Assembly (NCBI GenBank): GCA_947478845.1
Contig: CANJXC010000011.1
Span: 62,001-126,000 of the forward strand
Origin: Spirochaetales bacterium
GTDB lineage: Bacteria; Spirochaetota; Spirochaetia; JABEVK01
Direction: 5' to 3'
Length of the DNA: 64,000 bases
Shown: in pieces, positions 50,295-61,685 of the stretch
How positions within the stretch are numbered: the first letter of the stretch is position 1
Layout: each line of letters opens with the position of its first letter
Notes under the pieces: generated by a model
What the model saw: the letters and a program-made list of their open reading frames with translations, nothing else
Told to the model about the DNA's origin: nothing
Database searches by the model: none
Made by a program: the position numbers and the translations under genes

Positions 50295-50984
50295 ATGAAG
50301 CTGCTCGTTGTTGAAGACGAGAAGCAGATTCGCGACCTGTTGTTCCATTCGTTGACTTCTGCAGGGCACGAGGTGCTTTCGGCGGGATCGACCGAAGAGG
50401 CAATGACCCTGCTGCAGCGCTCAAGGGTAGAGGGCTACGTACTCGATGTTACTTTGCCAGGGCTTTCTGGCATCGAACTTTGCCGCTGGTTGCGAAACCA
50501 AGGTGTAAAAGACCCTATTTTGATGCTCACTGCAAGTTCCGGACTCACCGACAAGCTCAAGGGCCTGGACTCCGGGGCAGATGACTACCTCACTAAACCA
50601 TTTGAGCTGGCAGAGCTCAAAGCACGGCTGAACGCTTTTGAACGCAAGGCGCGAGGTTATCCTCGACCAATCGTCCGGTTGTCCGATCTGGTGATCGACC
50701 CCAACGAAATGACGGTTTGCCGGGGCGGGGTTGCAATCGAACTCTCGAGAAAGGAGTTCCTCCTGCTCGATTACCTGGCTCGTAACCAGGACAGGGTAGT
50801 CACGCGGGCCATGATTGGCGCTGCAGTGTGGGATTCCAACACTTCCTTGTACACCAACGTCATCGACGTCTTTATCGCCAATCTGCGCAAGAAAATCGAC
50901 GAAGGTAGGGACGTCCGGTTGATTCACACGGTGAGGGGAAAAGGTTTCCTGTTAGCTGAAGTGGGTCTGGAGGTTAAAAAATGA
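50295..50984 (+). CDS. OmpR/PhoB-family response regulator, second of tandem pair
   Basis: A 229-residue paralogue of the preceding regulator. The receiver has VEDEK, acceptor D51 (YVLDVTLPGLSG) and K101 (LTKPFE); the winged helix has IELSRKEFLLLDYL, SLYTNVIDVFIANLRKK and VRGKGFLL. The recognition helices of the two paralogues differ at a few positions (LLNSL against FIANL), so their DNA sites may overlap but not coincide. It overlaps the histidine kinase gene by ATGA, which makes it the most likely partner of that kinase. An AT-rich island lies immediately upstream. Confidence 0.93.
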   Translation: MKLLVVEDEKQIRDLLFHSLTSAGHEVLSAGSTEEAMTLLQRSRVEGYVLDVTLPGLSGIELCRWLRNQGVKDPILMLTASSGLTDKLKGLDSGADDYLTKPFELAELKARLNAFERKARGYPRPIVRLSDLVIDPNEMTVCRGGVAIELSRKEFLLLDYLARNQDRVVTRAMIGAAVWDSNTSLYTNVIDVFIANLRKKIDEGRDVRLIHTVRGKGFLLAEVGLEVKK

Positions 50985-52426
50985 AGCTGAAGCTATCTAT
51001 CACCACCAAGCTGTTCGTGGGTTTTGTCGCACTGCTGGTCTTGGGGCTGGGAAGCTTGGCCTTGATTTCCACGTTCTGGTTCATACAGCAGGAGTCACGG
51101 AATCTGAGCACCTTTCTCGACTCTGAGGCCAAAGTGGTAGCCCTGACGCTGAGTAGCCTGGTGGATGGTGTGGCGCTCGAGGGCAACCTTCGCCCTACAG
51201 ACGCCCGTGATGCTCTGCGGGCCAAGATTGGTGAATACTTGGCTCAGCGTCTGAACCGGCCGATTCCCTACAAAACCACCCTCCTTATTTTGGATGAAGC
51301 CAACTTGATTCTGGGTCAGTCCAACCGGGCACTGGAGTTGTTGGGGCCGCTTCCCCAGGTTCCCGAGGGTGGCGTCGCACTCGAAGATGTTCAGGATACC
51401 GGTCCTGCCTACCGGGTACTGACCACACACTTCAGCTTGGGGCCAAATGTTCAGGGCACCTTTCGCGTAGCAAGCTTACTTTCCAGTTTGACTACCCCCC
51501 TTCTGAGCTTTTTGACCAGCTTGTGTCTGGCTCTTGGAGGAAGTTTTCTCCTCCTTACGGGTTTGGGCTATTGGCTGATCGTAGAGATCATGAAGCCGGT
51601 TAGGAACATGGCCCATGCGGCGACCTTGATTTCAGACCAGAATCTTGGGGCGAGGATTCCCCTTCCAGCGGGACAGGATGACCTGTCGAGGTTGGCAACA
51701 ACCCTTAACTCCCTGCTCGCACGACTGGAAAGCGAGTTTGTTTTCCAAGAACGGCTAGTGGGCGAATTGACTCACCAGCTTAAGACTCCTTTGACGATTC
51801 TTCGGGGCCGCAACGAGCTTGGCTTGGCCACCCGCCGAGACTCTCAGGACCTCCGAGAGCTCGTGGAAGACAACCTGTCGGACATCGACTCAATGGTAAA
51901 TCTTCTGAACTCCATCCTGGAACTAGCCCGTTACGAAAGCCACATCGACAAACTCCACTACCAAAGCCTGGATCTGAAGGCGTTGGTGGCGGGTCTTGGG
52001 GTCGAGCTTGAGCCTCTGTGGGCTTCGAAAAGCTTCACCTTTCACTGCGAGGGTCCCGAGATCATGGTCCAAGCCGACCCAACAGCGCTGAGGCAGATTC
52101 TGGTCAATCTATTTGACAACGCCTGGAAATACGGTGCTCAGGGGAGCTTAGTAACGGCTATTTGGTCGGTGGAGGGAGACAAACTCCGGTTGGTCGTTTC
52201 AAACCAGGGCGGGCCCATTCCCGAGGAGGATCTTGAGCTGATCTTCCGGCGGTTTTACCGGTCCTCGCAAGTCCAGCCGGAAGTCTCCGGTTCGGGGTTG
52301 GGCCTGTGCATTGTGCGCAGTCTTGTGAATCTGCACGGTGGCACGGTTCGGGCTTTCAACGCTCCCCCTGGGCGGGTTTCGTTCGAAGTTCTGTGGCCGC
52401 TGACGCCCCCGGCCTTGGTCGATTAG
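50981..52426 (+). CDS. Sensor histidine kinase of the tandem-regulator system
   Basis: A 481-residue membrane kinase. Transmembrane helix (about 10-33), extracytoplasmic sensor (about 35-170), second helix (about 178-200), HAMP (about 200-252), phosphoacceptor domain with H265 in GELTHQLKTPLTIL, and ATPase domain with N box (NLFDNAWKYG), a shortened G1 region (SNQGGPIP), the F box FRRFYRSS and GSGLGLCI. This is the OmpR-partner type. In the G1 box the usual D-x-G reads N-Q-G, so the conserved aspartate is asparagine (about residue 407), which might lower ATP binding. It is coupled to the second regulator (ATGA) and 16 bp from the envelope protein gene. Confidence 0.93.
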   Translation: MKLKLSITTKLFVGFVALLVLGLGSLALISTFWFIQQESRNLSTFLDSEAKVVALTLSSLVDGVALEGNLRPTDARDALRAKIGEYLAQRLNRPIPYKTTLLILDEANLILGQSNRALELLGPLPQVPEGGVALEDVQDTGPAYRVLTTHFSLGPNVQGTFRVASLLSSLTTPLLSFLTSLCLALGGSFLLLTGLGYWLIVEIMKPVRNMAHAATLISDQNLGARIPLPAGQDDLSRLATTLNSLLARLESEFVFQERLVGELTHQLKTPLTILRGRNELGLATRRDSQDLRELVEDNLSDIDSMVNLLNSILELARYESHIDKLHYQSLDLKALVAGLGVELEPLWASKSFTFHCEGPEIMVQADPTALRQILVNLFDNAWKYGAQGSLVTAIWSVEGDKLRLVVSNQGGPIPEEDLELIFRRFYRSSQVQPEVSGSGLGLCIVRSLVNLHGGTVRAFNAPPGRVSFEVLWPLTPPALVD

Positions 52427-52442
52427 TCCAAAGGAGAAGATT

Positions 52443-54962
52443 GTGAAAAAGTTACTACGCCTTATTGTACTCCTGTTCGTTTCGACTTCCGTGTTTGCCA
52501 ACGGAGTCGCCGAGAAGCCCCCGGTACTGCAAATGCAGGAACAGCCGCGGCTTTTTATCTCACCGGGCAATCCCTATGCCGAGGTGCGAACACTGTTGCT
52601 GCCTTTTTCCACCATCACACTGACTCAAAAAGGTCAGGTCATCCAGTCTTGGACCTTCAGCATCTACGACTCCTCGGGCAAGCTAGTTTCAGAAGACTCG
52701 AGGCTGGAAACCCGTGATCGCGGCTTCTTCGGAGAATTATTCAACATCGGCGATAGGCCCCAAGTGGAAGTTCCCAGCGACTTAAGCTGGGATGGCACCT
52801 TTCACTTACCCGGTAATGCTCTCAATGGAGGCCTGGTGCCCGACGGAAACTATACCTATCAATTAACGGTGGCCGATAGTGCCGGCAAGCGTGCCCAGAC
52901 GCCACCGTTTAACGTTACCGTCAAGAATACCGCCTTGGTCATCGACTACCTGCAAATCCCCCAAACGGTCTTTTCGCCTTCCGGCCAACGGAAGACGATC
53001 CTGATTGAGCAGTCCAGTAGCCCCGAGAAGCGGTGGAAAGGTCAGATTTTGGACGCCAGTGGCAAGGTGATTCGGACTTGGTCGTGGGAAAATCCAGCCG
53101 AGCTTCAACTCAACGATGTACGGGCCAGCACCGTTCAGTGGGACGGAAGGGCCGATGACGGTACCGTTGTCCCCGACGGCGAATACACCTACCAGGTTGA
53201 AGGTCAGAACCGAGCACGAGCAAGCTTGACGCAGCGTTTTCCAGGAACCATTTCCGTAGATTCCAATTCGGGAGTGGTTAAATTAGGCGCTTCGGGGAGG
53301 TTGCTTTCACCCAATGGAGATGCCCTGCTCGAGACGCTTGACCTGCTACCAGACGCCGGTGACGGCCGCGGAATGGTCAGCTGGACTGTCCGGGTATCAA
53401 ATGTCGGCTCGCCGGCAGACATACGCTGGTATCGAAGCGGCAAGGCACCGTTACCTTTGAAGATCGTTTTTAACGGCAGGGACCAGGTAGGAAGTCCGCT
53501 CCCCGATGGCCACTACCAAGCCGAACTCACAGCCACCTACGAGAACGGAGACAAGCTGGGCTCGGGTACAGTCGTTCTAGAACAATCCACTAAACCTCCC
53601 AAAGCCTTAATTTCGGCAGACTATACCGTCTTTGGAGGCACTGGACGGGCGGGTGTTAACCTCGAGGTTACGGCGGAACCCGGCACGGCCTGGAAACTGG
53701 AAATCTTTGACAAAACAGGAACTCCAATGAGGACCTACGACTTGGGAGATTCCGGAACCGGTGCGATCGAGTTTCAGGGGTTTGACGAAAAGGCCCTTGC
53801 CTTTGCTGATGGCCCATTCACGGCCAAGGTGAGCGGACGCAATAAGTTTGGCAGCCTCGGTATGGCTCTGCTGCAGCTTCAGAAGGACAGTCGCGCGATG
53901 ACCGCGAGCCTCGAACTCTCCCGGGCTCTGCTGATTCCCGGTGTCGGCGCGCGCTCGACGGTGCGGGTCACTCCCATTTTGGCCATCGTCGATTCCATTG
54001 TTCACACACGGTTGACCATCGCCGGGCCAAATGGCCAGACCGTCGCGATGCGGGAGGCCGAGAGCATCGTCCCCTTCTGGGACTGGAACGGCAAGAATAA
54101 GGCTGGTACCACGGTTGCCGACGGAACCTACGACGTTGGTGTGGAAGTCAGTTACTCAAACGGTACAGTGGCCAAGGCCCAGATGGCGCTCTTGGTCGAT
54201 TCCACAGCCGGAAACGATCAGGGACCGCAGGTGGACCTCAAGTTGTCGTCTAAGACGTTTGCGCCTGAGAACATCGATGGCCCGCAAACGCTGACGCTCA
54301 GCCTCCAGGCTACGGCCGGTAGCGATCCTTTGGCCCTGTGGAAGGTCACGGTACTTGATCCTCGAGGAAGGCCGTTTCAGACTTTTTCGGGAATCGGAAA
54401 CCCGCCAAGCCAGCTCGTCTGGGACGGGCGGGCCAAGTCTGGAGAGTTCGTGGAATCGGGTGAGGAATATCAGATCACTTTTACCGTCACTGACGCCAAG
54501 AAGCGCGAAGCTCAAAAACAGGCACAAGTGACGACCGATATCCTGGTGTCGAACATCGCCGATGGACGCTACAAGATTGTGATCAGCTCCATACAGTACT
54601 CAGGTTACAGTTCCGATCTTTTCAAGGTTGCTCCCGAGCTTCTGTTACGAAATATCGACGTTTTACAGAAGTTGTCGGCCGTGTTCAAAAAGTTTCCCGA
54701 CTATACCATTCAGCTCCAGGGCTACGCTGTCAGTGAGTACTGGAGTGACCCGGCAATGGCCCTCACCGAACAGCGTGACCAACTGCTGCCTCTATCTTTT
54801 GACCGCGCAGAAGAAGTAAGGAACGCCCTAGTGCTGCTGGGGGTTGTTGGGACTCGTTTTACCGTCGATGGCTTCGGGTCGGAAAGTCCCCTGGTGCCTC
54901 ATGGCGACCTTGAGAACCGCTGGAAGAACCGCCGGGTAGAGTTTTACCTGCAGAAAAACTAG
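52443..54962 (+). CDS. Exported multi-Ig (FlgD-like) protein with OmpA C-terminal domain
   Basis: An 839-residue periplasmic or outer-membrane-associated protein. GTG start with AAAGGAG ahead; signal peptide ends near VFANG. The body is a string of FlgD-type Ig-like units, each closing with a W/F-D/N-G-x-x-x-x-G-x-x-x-x-D-G-x-Y signature: WDGTFHLPG, WDGRADDGTVVPDGEYTY, FNGRDQVGSPLPDGHYQ, WNGKNKAGTTVADGTYD and WDGRAKSGEFVESGEEY. The last 150 residues form an OmpA-like peptidoglycan-binding domain ending in ENRWKNRRVEFYL. It probably tethers the envelope to the wall, and may be the target or signal source of the adjacent two-component genes (16 bp upstream). Confidence 0.87.
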   Translation: MKKLLRLIVLLFVSTSVFANGVAEKPPVLQMQEQPRLFISPGNPYAEVRTLLLPFSTITLTQKGQVIQSWTFSIYDSSGKLVSEDSRLETRDRGFFGELFNIGDRPQVEVPSDLSWDGTFHLPGNALNGGLVPDGNYTYQLTVADSAGKRAQTPPFNVTVKNTALVIDYLQIPQTVFSPSGQRKTILIEQSSSPEKRWKGQILDASGKVIRTWSWENPAELQLNDVRASTVQWDGRADDGTVVPDGEYTYQVEGQNRARASLTQRFPGTISVDSNSGVVKLGASGRLLSPNGDALLETLDLLPDAGDGRGMVSWTVRVSNVGSPADIRWYRSGKAPLPLKIVFNGRDQVGSPLPDGHYQAELTATYENGDKLGSGTVVLEQSTKPPKALISADYTVFGGTGRAGVNLEVTAEPGTAWKLEIFDKTGTPMRTYDLGDSGTGAIEFQGFDEKALAFADGPFTAKVSGRNKFGSLGMALLQLQKDSRAMTASLELSRALLIPGVGARSTVRVTPILAIVDSIVHTRLTIAGPNGQTVAMREAESIVPFWDWNGKNKAGTTVADGTYDVGVEVSYSNGTVAKAQMALLVDSTAGNDQGPQVDLKLSSKTFAPENIDGPQTLTLSLQATAGSDPLALWKVTVLDPRGRPFQTFSGIGNPPSQLVWDGRAKSGEFVESGEEYQITFTVTDAKKREAQKQAQVTTDILVSNIADGRYKIVISSIQYSGYSSDLFKVAPELLLRNIDVLQKLSAVFKKFPDYTIQLQGYAVSEYWSDPAMALTEQRDQLLPLSFDRAEEVRNALVLLGVVGTRFTVDGFGSESPLVPHGDLENRWKNRRVEFYLQKN

Positions 54963-55008
54963 CACAAGAGTTGGTTGGCCCCCTGAAGACAAAGGCAGCC
55001 GGCTCTGG

Positions 55009-56523
55009 TTAGGAATGCCGGCTAGGGGCCAGTTTGAAGAAGGCTATGGTCTTGTTCAACTGTTGCATCTGAGCCGAGGTCTCCTCGGAAATCGAGGCAA
55101 GTTCCTCGGAGACCGCAGCGTTGGTCTGGACGTGATTATTCATGTCCTGCAATGCATGGTTGATTTGGGACGACGCGGCACTCTGCTCAGCCGAAGCTTC
55201 GGTGATGTTCTTTACCATGCCCGAAGTCTTCTGGATGTCGGGAATCAGGCTATCGAGCTTCATCCCGGCTGACTCAGAAACCTGCATGCTAAAAACGGTT
55301 AGTTCGGTGATCTCCCCGGCAGCAGCCTGGCAGCGTTCGGCCAATTTTTGCACTTCCGAGGCTACCACCGCGAACCCTCTCCCATGCTCACCGGCACGGG
55401 CGGCTTCGATGGCAGCGTTGATAGCCAGCAGGTTGGTTTGACCCGCAATTTCCTGGATGATCGAGATTTTGGTGGCAGTTTCTTTCATGGCCTTTACCGT
55501 GTTGCGCACGGCTTCGCCGGTCTCCTTGGTGTCGAGGGCTGCCTTATCGGCAATCGATTCCGTCTTGACGGCATTCTCAGCATTCCCTCGGATTCCGGCG
55601 GACATCTGTTCCATGGAGGCGGAAACTTCTTCGAGCCCGGCCGCTTGGGCACTGGCCGACTGCGCGATTTCTTGGGACGACGAACTGATCTGAGTGGAGG
55701 CCTCGAGGAGCGACGCAATGGATTGCTGCACCTCGGTCATCACCTCGGTTAGTGAGCCCACCATGCTTCGCAGCGCACGGGCGAGATCGCCGATTTCGTC
55801 GCGGCGTTTGAGGTCAGTCTCCCGGAGTTCAACATCAAGATTTCCTTGGGCCACCAACTGCGATACCCGCACTCCAGCCGTAAGGGCACTTGAAAGAGAC
55901 AAAGCTAAGATTAAGCCAATGATGAGGGAGAGCAGGAGACCGACTGCCACGCCAACCATCAAAAACAGGGAGGCATTTTGAGACTCTAACACATCATCTT
56001 TATAAGATTGTTCGAGGGACGCTCTATTGAACTCGAGCCAGACCCTAACTTTTTCGGCCAAGGTTTGGCTCACTGACGCGATTTCGGGGCCGAGCAAGGC
56101 TTTGAGCAGCAACTTTTTCTTGCCGTTCAGGCCCAAAAGCATCGCGGGCTCGAGTTGTGCAAAATAGGCTTTCGAGGCCTCGACGAGGGCTTCGTAGTCC
56201 GCCCTGTCGGTCGAGTCAGCTTTTATAGCGTCGTATTCTTTCAGGGCATCGCGCATAGACTGCTCAGCTTCTTTGTACTTTTTGTCATAGGTGAGTGTTT
56301 CGGCAGGGCTGGTGGTGGTAGCCTGATCAAAAGCGGCAACCCGGATGGCCCCGTAGGCGGCCGTAAAATCCTGAAGGACGTGAGAAGCAACGGTACCTGT
56401 CTCGTGGGAAGTTTTCAGATTTTGCCCAAGGGTTGAAAAACCAGAAATGCCAATCCAACCAGTTGCCAAACCCACCAGGGCAACCGCCAAAAATCCGGCC
56501 AAGAGCTTGATGCGTATCGACAT
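55009..56523 (-). CDS. Methyl-accepting chemotaxis protein, paralogue of operon MCP
   Basis: A 504-residue receptor with the same plan as the one at 45187-46818: helix 1, 4HB sensor, helix 2, HAMP, kinase-control domain with [20 protein letters not shown]. Its first 22 residues are identical to that paralogue, and the signalling domains are nearly the same, while the sensor domains differ at many positions. It lacks the 39-residue second HAMP-like segment, so the HAMP runs directly into the helical bundle. A sigma-28-like element precedes it. No che genes adjoin it, so it likely feeds the CheA at 41380-44277 with a different ligand range. Confidence 0.95.
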   Translation of the reverse strand: MSIRIKLLAGFLAVALVGLATGWIGISGFSTLGQNLKTSHETGTVASHVLQDFTAAYGAIRVAAFDQATTTSPAETLTYDKKYKEAEQSMRDALKEYDAIKADSTDRADYEALVEASKAYFAQLEPAMLLGLNGKKKLLLKALLGPEIASVSQTLAEKVRVWLEFNRASLEQSYKDDVLESQNASLFLMVGVAVGLLLSLIIGLILALSLSSALTAGVRVSQLVAQGNLDVELRETDLKRRDEIGDLARALRSMVGSLTEVMTEVQQSIASLLEASTQISSSSQEIAQSASAQAAGLEEVSASMEQMSAGIRGNAENAVKTESIADKAALDTKETGEAVRNTVKAMKETATKISIIQEIAGQTNLLAINAAIEAARAGEHGRGFAVVASEVQKLAERCQAAAGEITELTVFSMQVSESAGMKLDSLIPDIQKTSGMVKNITEASAEQSAASSQINHALQDMNNHVQTNAAVSEELASISEETSAQMQQLNKTIAFFKLAPSRHS

Positions 56524-56590
56524 AATCCCCCCAAAAGTATCGGACGGATTTTAAAGGGTTTTTGCGCTCCTTTAGAGACCGTTTGGGGTA

Positions 56591-56618
56591 TGATCGGCAC
56601 AAACGAGGCAAAACTTGA
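56591..56618 (-). promoter_or_regulatory. Sigma-28-like promoter of the second MCP gene
   Basis: Minus strand: TCAAGTTT (56618-56611), a 12-nt spacer, GCCGATCA (56598-56591). Against TAAAGTTT-N11-GCCGATAA, 14 of 16 positions match, with the spacer one longer than ideal. It lies about 70 bp before the MCP ATG, just after trpA. Confidence 0.6.
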
Positions 56619-56625
56619 ACTGATT

Positions 56626-57377
56626 TTAAATTGGGGAGAGCAACTCGAGCACTTTGTTTTCAACTGCTGGCCGGACGGCGGTGATGCCACCCAGCTCGAA
56701 GGCAGCAGCTACCACACGCACCAGCGCGCTACCGCAGACAATGGTATGGGCGCTTGTCGCTAGGTCGCGCACCTGTTGCGCACTGTCGATGCCAAACCCC
56801 GCCATCACCTTAGTTCGCGCGTTGAGGGCCGAAAGGAAGGCCTTCAACTCGGGGGTCAGCGTTGTGTGCACCCCGGTGATTCCGGCCCGGATTGCGGTGT
56901 ACACCCACTCTGGCTCGTCGGCGAGCAACTTCTCCAACCGCGAGGCCGGAACCGAGGGAACGATAACCGGTACGATGGACACTCCGTGCTTTTTGCCGGC
57001 TTCAGCAAGCCCCTCGTCGGCTCCCGGCGCCAGATCAGGAATGATCAGGCCCGTCACACCTCCGGCCTTCGCTTGGGCGACAAAAGCCTCCACGCCCTTG
57101 GTAACCACGATACTGGCGTAGCTCATGACAAAAACAGGTACCATGGGGAACTCGCCGCGCACTTTGGCCACCAAGCGCCAACCGTCCTCGACTTTGAAAC
57201 CAGCTGCCAACGCTTGCGTACAGGCCGCCTGAATTGCCGGGCCGTCGGCACTTGGATCGCTGAAGGGAAACTGGATTTCCAGAAAAGACGCTCCGCCGGC
57301 AACCAGGCCACGGGCGGTCTCGAGGCTGATTTCGTAGGTGGGGTACCCAGCCACTAGATGGGCCATAAGCGAAGTTT

Positions 57378-57381
<4 letters not shown>
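56626..57381 (-). CDS. trpA: Tryptophan synthase alpha chain
   Basis: A 251-residue TIM barrel that splits indole-3-glycerol phosphate to indole and glyceraldehyde-3-phosphate. Catalytic E35 and D46 lie in LEIQFPFSDPSADGP; the loop GVTGLIIPDLA and phosphate-binding GFGIDSAQQV and VCGSALV are present. It is slightly shorter than E. coli TrpA (268). The ATG overlaps the trpB stop (ATGA), as expected for the alpha-beta complex. It is the last gene of the trp operon; no strong terminator is visible before the second MCP promoter. Confidence 0.96.
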
Positions 57382-58632
<1,251 letters not shown>

Positions 58633-58652
<20 letters not shown>

Positions 58653-60102
58653 GGTCAATCTCCTGAAAATAGTTACGCATCTTCGTCTCGTCTTTGATAC
58701 CGGGCGAGGATTCTAACCCGCTCGAAGCATCAACTAGCTCGGGCCTCCAACGCCCTATGATGGCACCGATGTTTTCGGGGTTCAGCCCTCCAGCCAGCCA
58801 CAGTCGCGGGCCGCCAAAAGTTGAAGCTTCTAGAGCCTCGAGTTCGCTTTCGGCGATGGTTTGACCGGTGCCTCCGCTAGAGCCGTCTAGCCCCTTGGCG
58901 TCCATCAGGATGCGCGGCGCAGAGGTCTGTCCCCAGGAAGACCAACTCGCTTCGCCTAGCAAACCGACGGCCTTGTAGGCGTGGGAGCTCCAGCTTTCTG
59001 CCAGCTCAGGGTCCTCTTCGCCGTGAAATTGCAGGGCATCGAGCAAGCCCGCATCGACTAGTTCAGCGATGTCGTCGGGGACGCCGGAGCCGGGGACGAT
59101 GTGCACCACGCCCACCTTGAGGGCTCGGGTTGGTAGCAGGCTTCTTACGAACTCCGGTGTGATGCGTCGCTTCGAACCTTCGGCAAAGATGAAGCCCAAT
59201 AAGTCGGCCCCCAAGGCGTCTGCCAGGAGCACGTCTTTGGCGCGAGTCAGGCCGCAGATCTTCACGTAAGGCCCACCCGGAGGGCGCAATGTTGCCCCCG
59301 GGCTACGAGCGTAGAGCTTGGCCCAGAAAGACAAGCCTGGCGTGGGTCGGAACTGGTCCACGAGCTCGGCGGCCAACTTTGGGTTCCTCACGACCCCTTC
59401 TCCAACGAGCACCCCTTGAAAGCCCGAGGCACCCGCCCATTGGGCATGGTCGGCGCGAAAAATGCCTGATTCGTACACCAATTTGGTGGGCCAGTCGACG
59501 TAGCGACGGGTCTTTAGTGGGATGGCCCGGTCGATTCCGAAGTCGGTAAGGTCGCGGCAGTTGATACCCGTGAAGGCAGGCGCCAGCGGTCGGGCCTTAT
59601 CGCAATCAGCCTCGTTGTGCACCTCGAGAAACACAGCCAACCCCAATCCCTCGGCGTAGGCCCTGAGCTCGGTCATCTCGGTAACATTGAGCAAGCTAGC
59701 GATGAGGAGCACAGCATCTGCTCCCGCGCGCCAAGAGACCTCGATATCTTCTTTTCTAACAAGGAAATCTTTGCGGAGAACAGCGATTTCTGGAAAAGCG
59801 TGTTTGACGTCCATCAGGTCGACCAGCGAGCCACCAAACTGGTCTTCTTCGGTGAGCACCGAAATGGTCTTCACGCCTGCCTCGACATAGCGCCGTGCCT
59901 GGGCCACCGCGTCGAGGTCGCCGGCGATGACGCCTTTGCTCGGGCTGCGTCGCTTGACCTCGCAGATCACGAACGGCGGGCGGTCGAAGGGCACCAGCGG
60001 TGCCTGCCTTGTAGCAGGAACCGGGTGTCCTAACTCGAAACCTTCGATGGCAATGCGCTCCAGACGCCGGTGAACGATGTCGCGTTTGATGTCAGAGGGC
60101 AT
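58633..60102 (-). CDS. trpCF: Fused indole-3-glycerol-phosphate synthase / phosphoribosylanthranilate isomerase
   Basis: A 489-residue bifunctional enzyme. TrpC half (about 1-255) has the substrate lysine in EVKRRSPSKG, VLRKDFLV and GINCRDL. TrpF half (about 280-480) begins with VKICGLTR (the general base cysteine C in this motif), continues with LQFHGEED and ends with WLAGGLNPENI and VDASSGLESSPGIKD. The order C-F matches the enteric fusion. The start is at 60102 (ATG), overlapping trpGD by 11 bp. The linker (about 255-280) is proline-rich. It catalyses two successive steps of tryptophan synthesis. Confidence 0.95.
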
Positions 60103-61684
60103 GGATGGCGGCCTTCACCTCGTTGACCTTTTCCGCAAGGCTCCCGTCGACAAACGACTTGCGGGCCAGGGCAAAGCCGTCCTCGATGCTCACAGCCAGG
60201 CCTATTAACCAGAGGGCGGCACCAGCATTCAGGCAAACCGCATCGCGAAGCGCCGGACGCCCCTTGCCCCCAAGGAGGTCTCGGGCTAAATCGGCATTTT
60301 CGTTGGCCGTTCCCCCTTGAAGATCGCTGAGGCTATAGCCCTTTAGCCCCACCTGCGCGGGGTCAAACAGGCTTTCGGTGATCTCGTCGGGAGTCACCAA
60401 CCAGAGTTTCGTTAGTGCGCCAATGGAAATCTCATCTAGCCCCTCGGTGCCATAAACAATCAGGGCCCGTTTCACCCCCAGCATTTGGGCGGCCTTGGCC
60501 AAGAGCGGACCGAGCGATTCCTCATACACTCCGATCACCTGATGGCTAGCTTGCGCGGGGTTCACCAGCGGACCGAGAAGATTCATGATTGTTTTGACGC
60601 CCAATTCTTTTCGCACCGGCGCCGCATGTTTCATCGCCCCGTGGTAGACGGGGGCAAACAGAAACGAAAAACCGGTCTTTTCGAGCACCTGCACGGTTTG
60701 CGCGGGGGTGAGGTCGATGCGCAGTCCGAGAGCGGAGTAGAAATCTGCCGAACCCGAACGCGAGGAAACGGCGCGGTTGCCGTGTTTGGCCACTTTGGCC
60801 CCGCAGGCTGCTGCCGCCAATGCGGCCATCGAGCTGATGTTGAACGTTCCGTGCTCGTCGCCACCGGTACCCACAATGTCGAGGTAATTGCCTCTTACGG
60901 GCAAGGGCGTCCGCTTGCGCTGGAGCACCGATGCGCATCCAGCGACTTCCTCGGGCTGTATGCCCTTGAGGCTCAGGCCCACCAAAATGGCTGCAATTTG
61001 GGCTCCCGATAGTGTTCCATCGGTGAGCTCCTCCATAAAGGCCTCGGCCTCGAGTCGCGTCAGGTGTTGACGGCTGGTTATTTTGCGCAGCAGAGGAGGG
61101 TAATCAAAGCCTTCCCTGCGGTAGTTGAGGAAATTCCCAAGAAGCTGTTTGCCTCCTTCGCTAGCAATCGATTCGGGATGGAACTGCACGCCTTCGATGG
61201 GGAGAGTCTTGTGGCGTACTCCCATGATTTCACCGTCGGGGCTGCGGGCGCTGACTTCAAGCTCGCTGGGCAAGCTTTGCTCCTCGATGACAAGGCTATG
61301 GTAGCGCGTGAACACGGAGGGGTTTGTCAGGCCCCGAAACACTCCCCGCCCATCGATCGTGATCGGTTGGGTCTTGCCATGGACAATTTCCTTGGCGCCG
61401 ATGATGTTGCCGCCAAACGCGTAGCCAATGGCCTGATGACCCAAGCAGATGCCGAGCAGCGGCACTTTGCCAGCAAACTCGCGAATCACCTCGATCATGC
61501 AGCCCGCCTCTTCCGGCCGCCCTGGACCGGGGCTCAGTACGATTGCACGGGGATTAAGCGCCTTTATGCCGGCCACATCAATCGCGTTGTTGCGGACCAC
61601 CCTAACTTCCTCCTCGGTGAGCTCACAGAGGTACTGGTAGATGTTGTAAGTAAACGAGTCGAAGTTGTCGAGCAGCAAATACAT
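60092..61684 (-). CDS. trpGD: Fused anthranilate synthase amidotransferase / anthranilate phosphoribosyltransferase
   Basis: A 530-residue bifunctional enzyme. The TrpG glutaminase half (about 1-190) has nucleophile C80 (LLGICLGHQ) and the H169/E171 pair in GVQFHPES. The TrpD half (about 195-530) has the phosphoribosyl motif DIVGTGGDEHGTFNIS, KHGNRAVSSRSGSAD and the LGPLVNPA loop. The G-D fusion is the enteric arrangement. TrpG supplies ammonia to TrpE; TrpD adds phosphoribosyl to anthranilate. Start ATG 61684, one base after the trpE stop. Confidence 0.95.
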   Translation of the reverse strand: MYLLLDNFDSFTYNIYQYLCELTEEEVRVVRNNAIDVAGIKALNPRAIVLSPGPGRPEEAGCMIEVIREFAGKVPLLGICLGHQAIGYAFGGNIIGAKEIVHGKTQPITIDGRGVFRGLTNPSVFTRYHSLVIEEQSLPSELEVSARSPDGEIMGVRHKTLPIEGVQFHPESIASEGGKQLLGNFLNYRREGFDYPPLLRKITSRQHLTRLEAEAFMEELTDGTLSGAQIAAILVGLSLKGIQPEEVAGCASVLQRKRTPLPVRGNYLDIVGTGGDEHGTFNISSMAALAAAACGAKVAKHGNRAVSSRSGSADFYSALGLRIDLTPAQTVQVLEKTGFSFLFAPVYHGAMKHAAPVRKELGVKTIMNLLGPLVNPAQASHQVIGVYEESLGPLLAKAAQMLGVKRALIVYGTEGLDEISIGALTKLWLVTPDEITESLFDPAQVGLKGYSLSDLQGGTANENADLARDLLGGKGRPALRDAVCLNAGAALWLIGLAVSIEDGFALARKSFVDGSLAEKVNEVKAAIHAL

Positions 61685-61685
61685 G

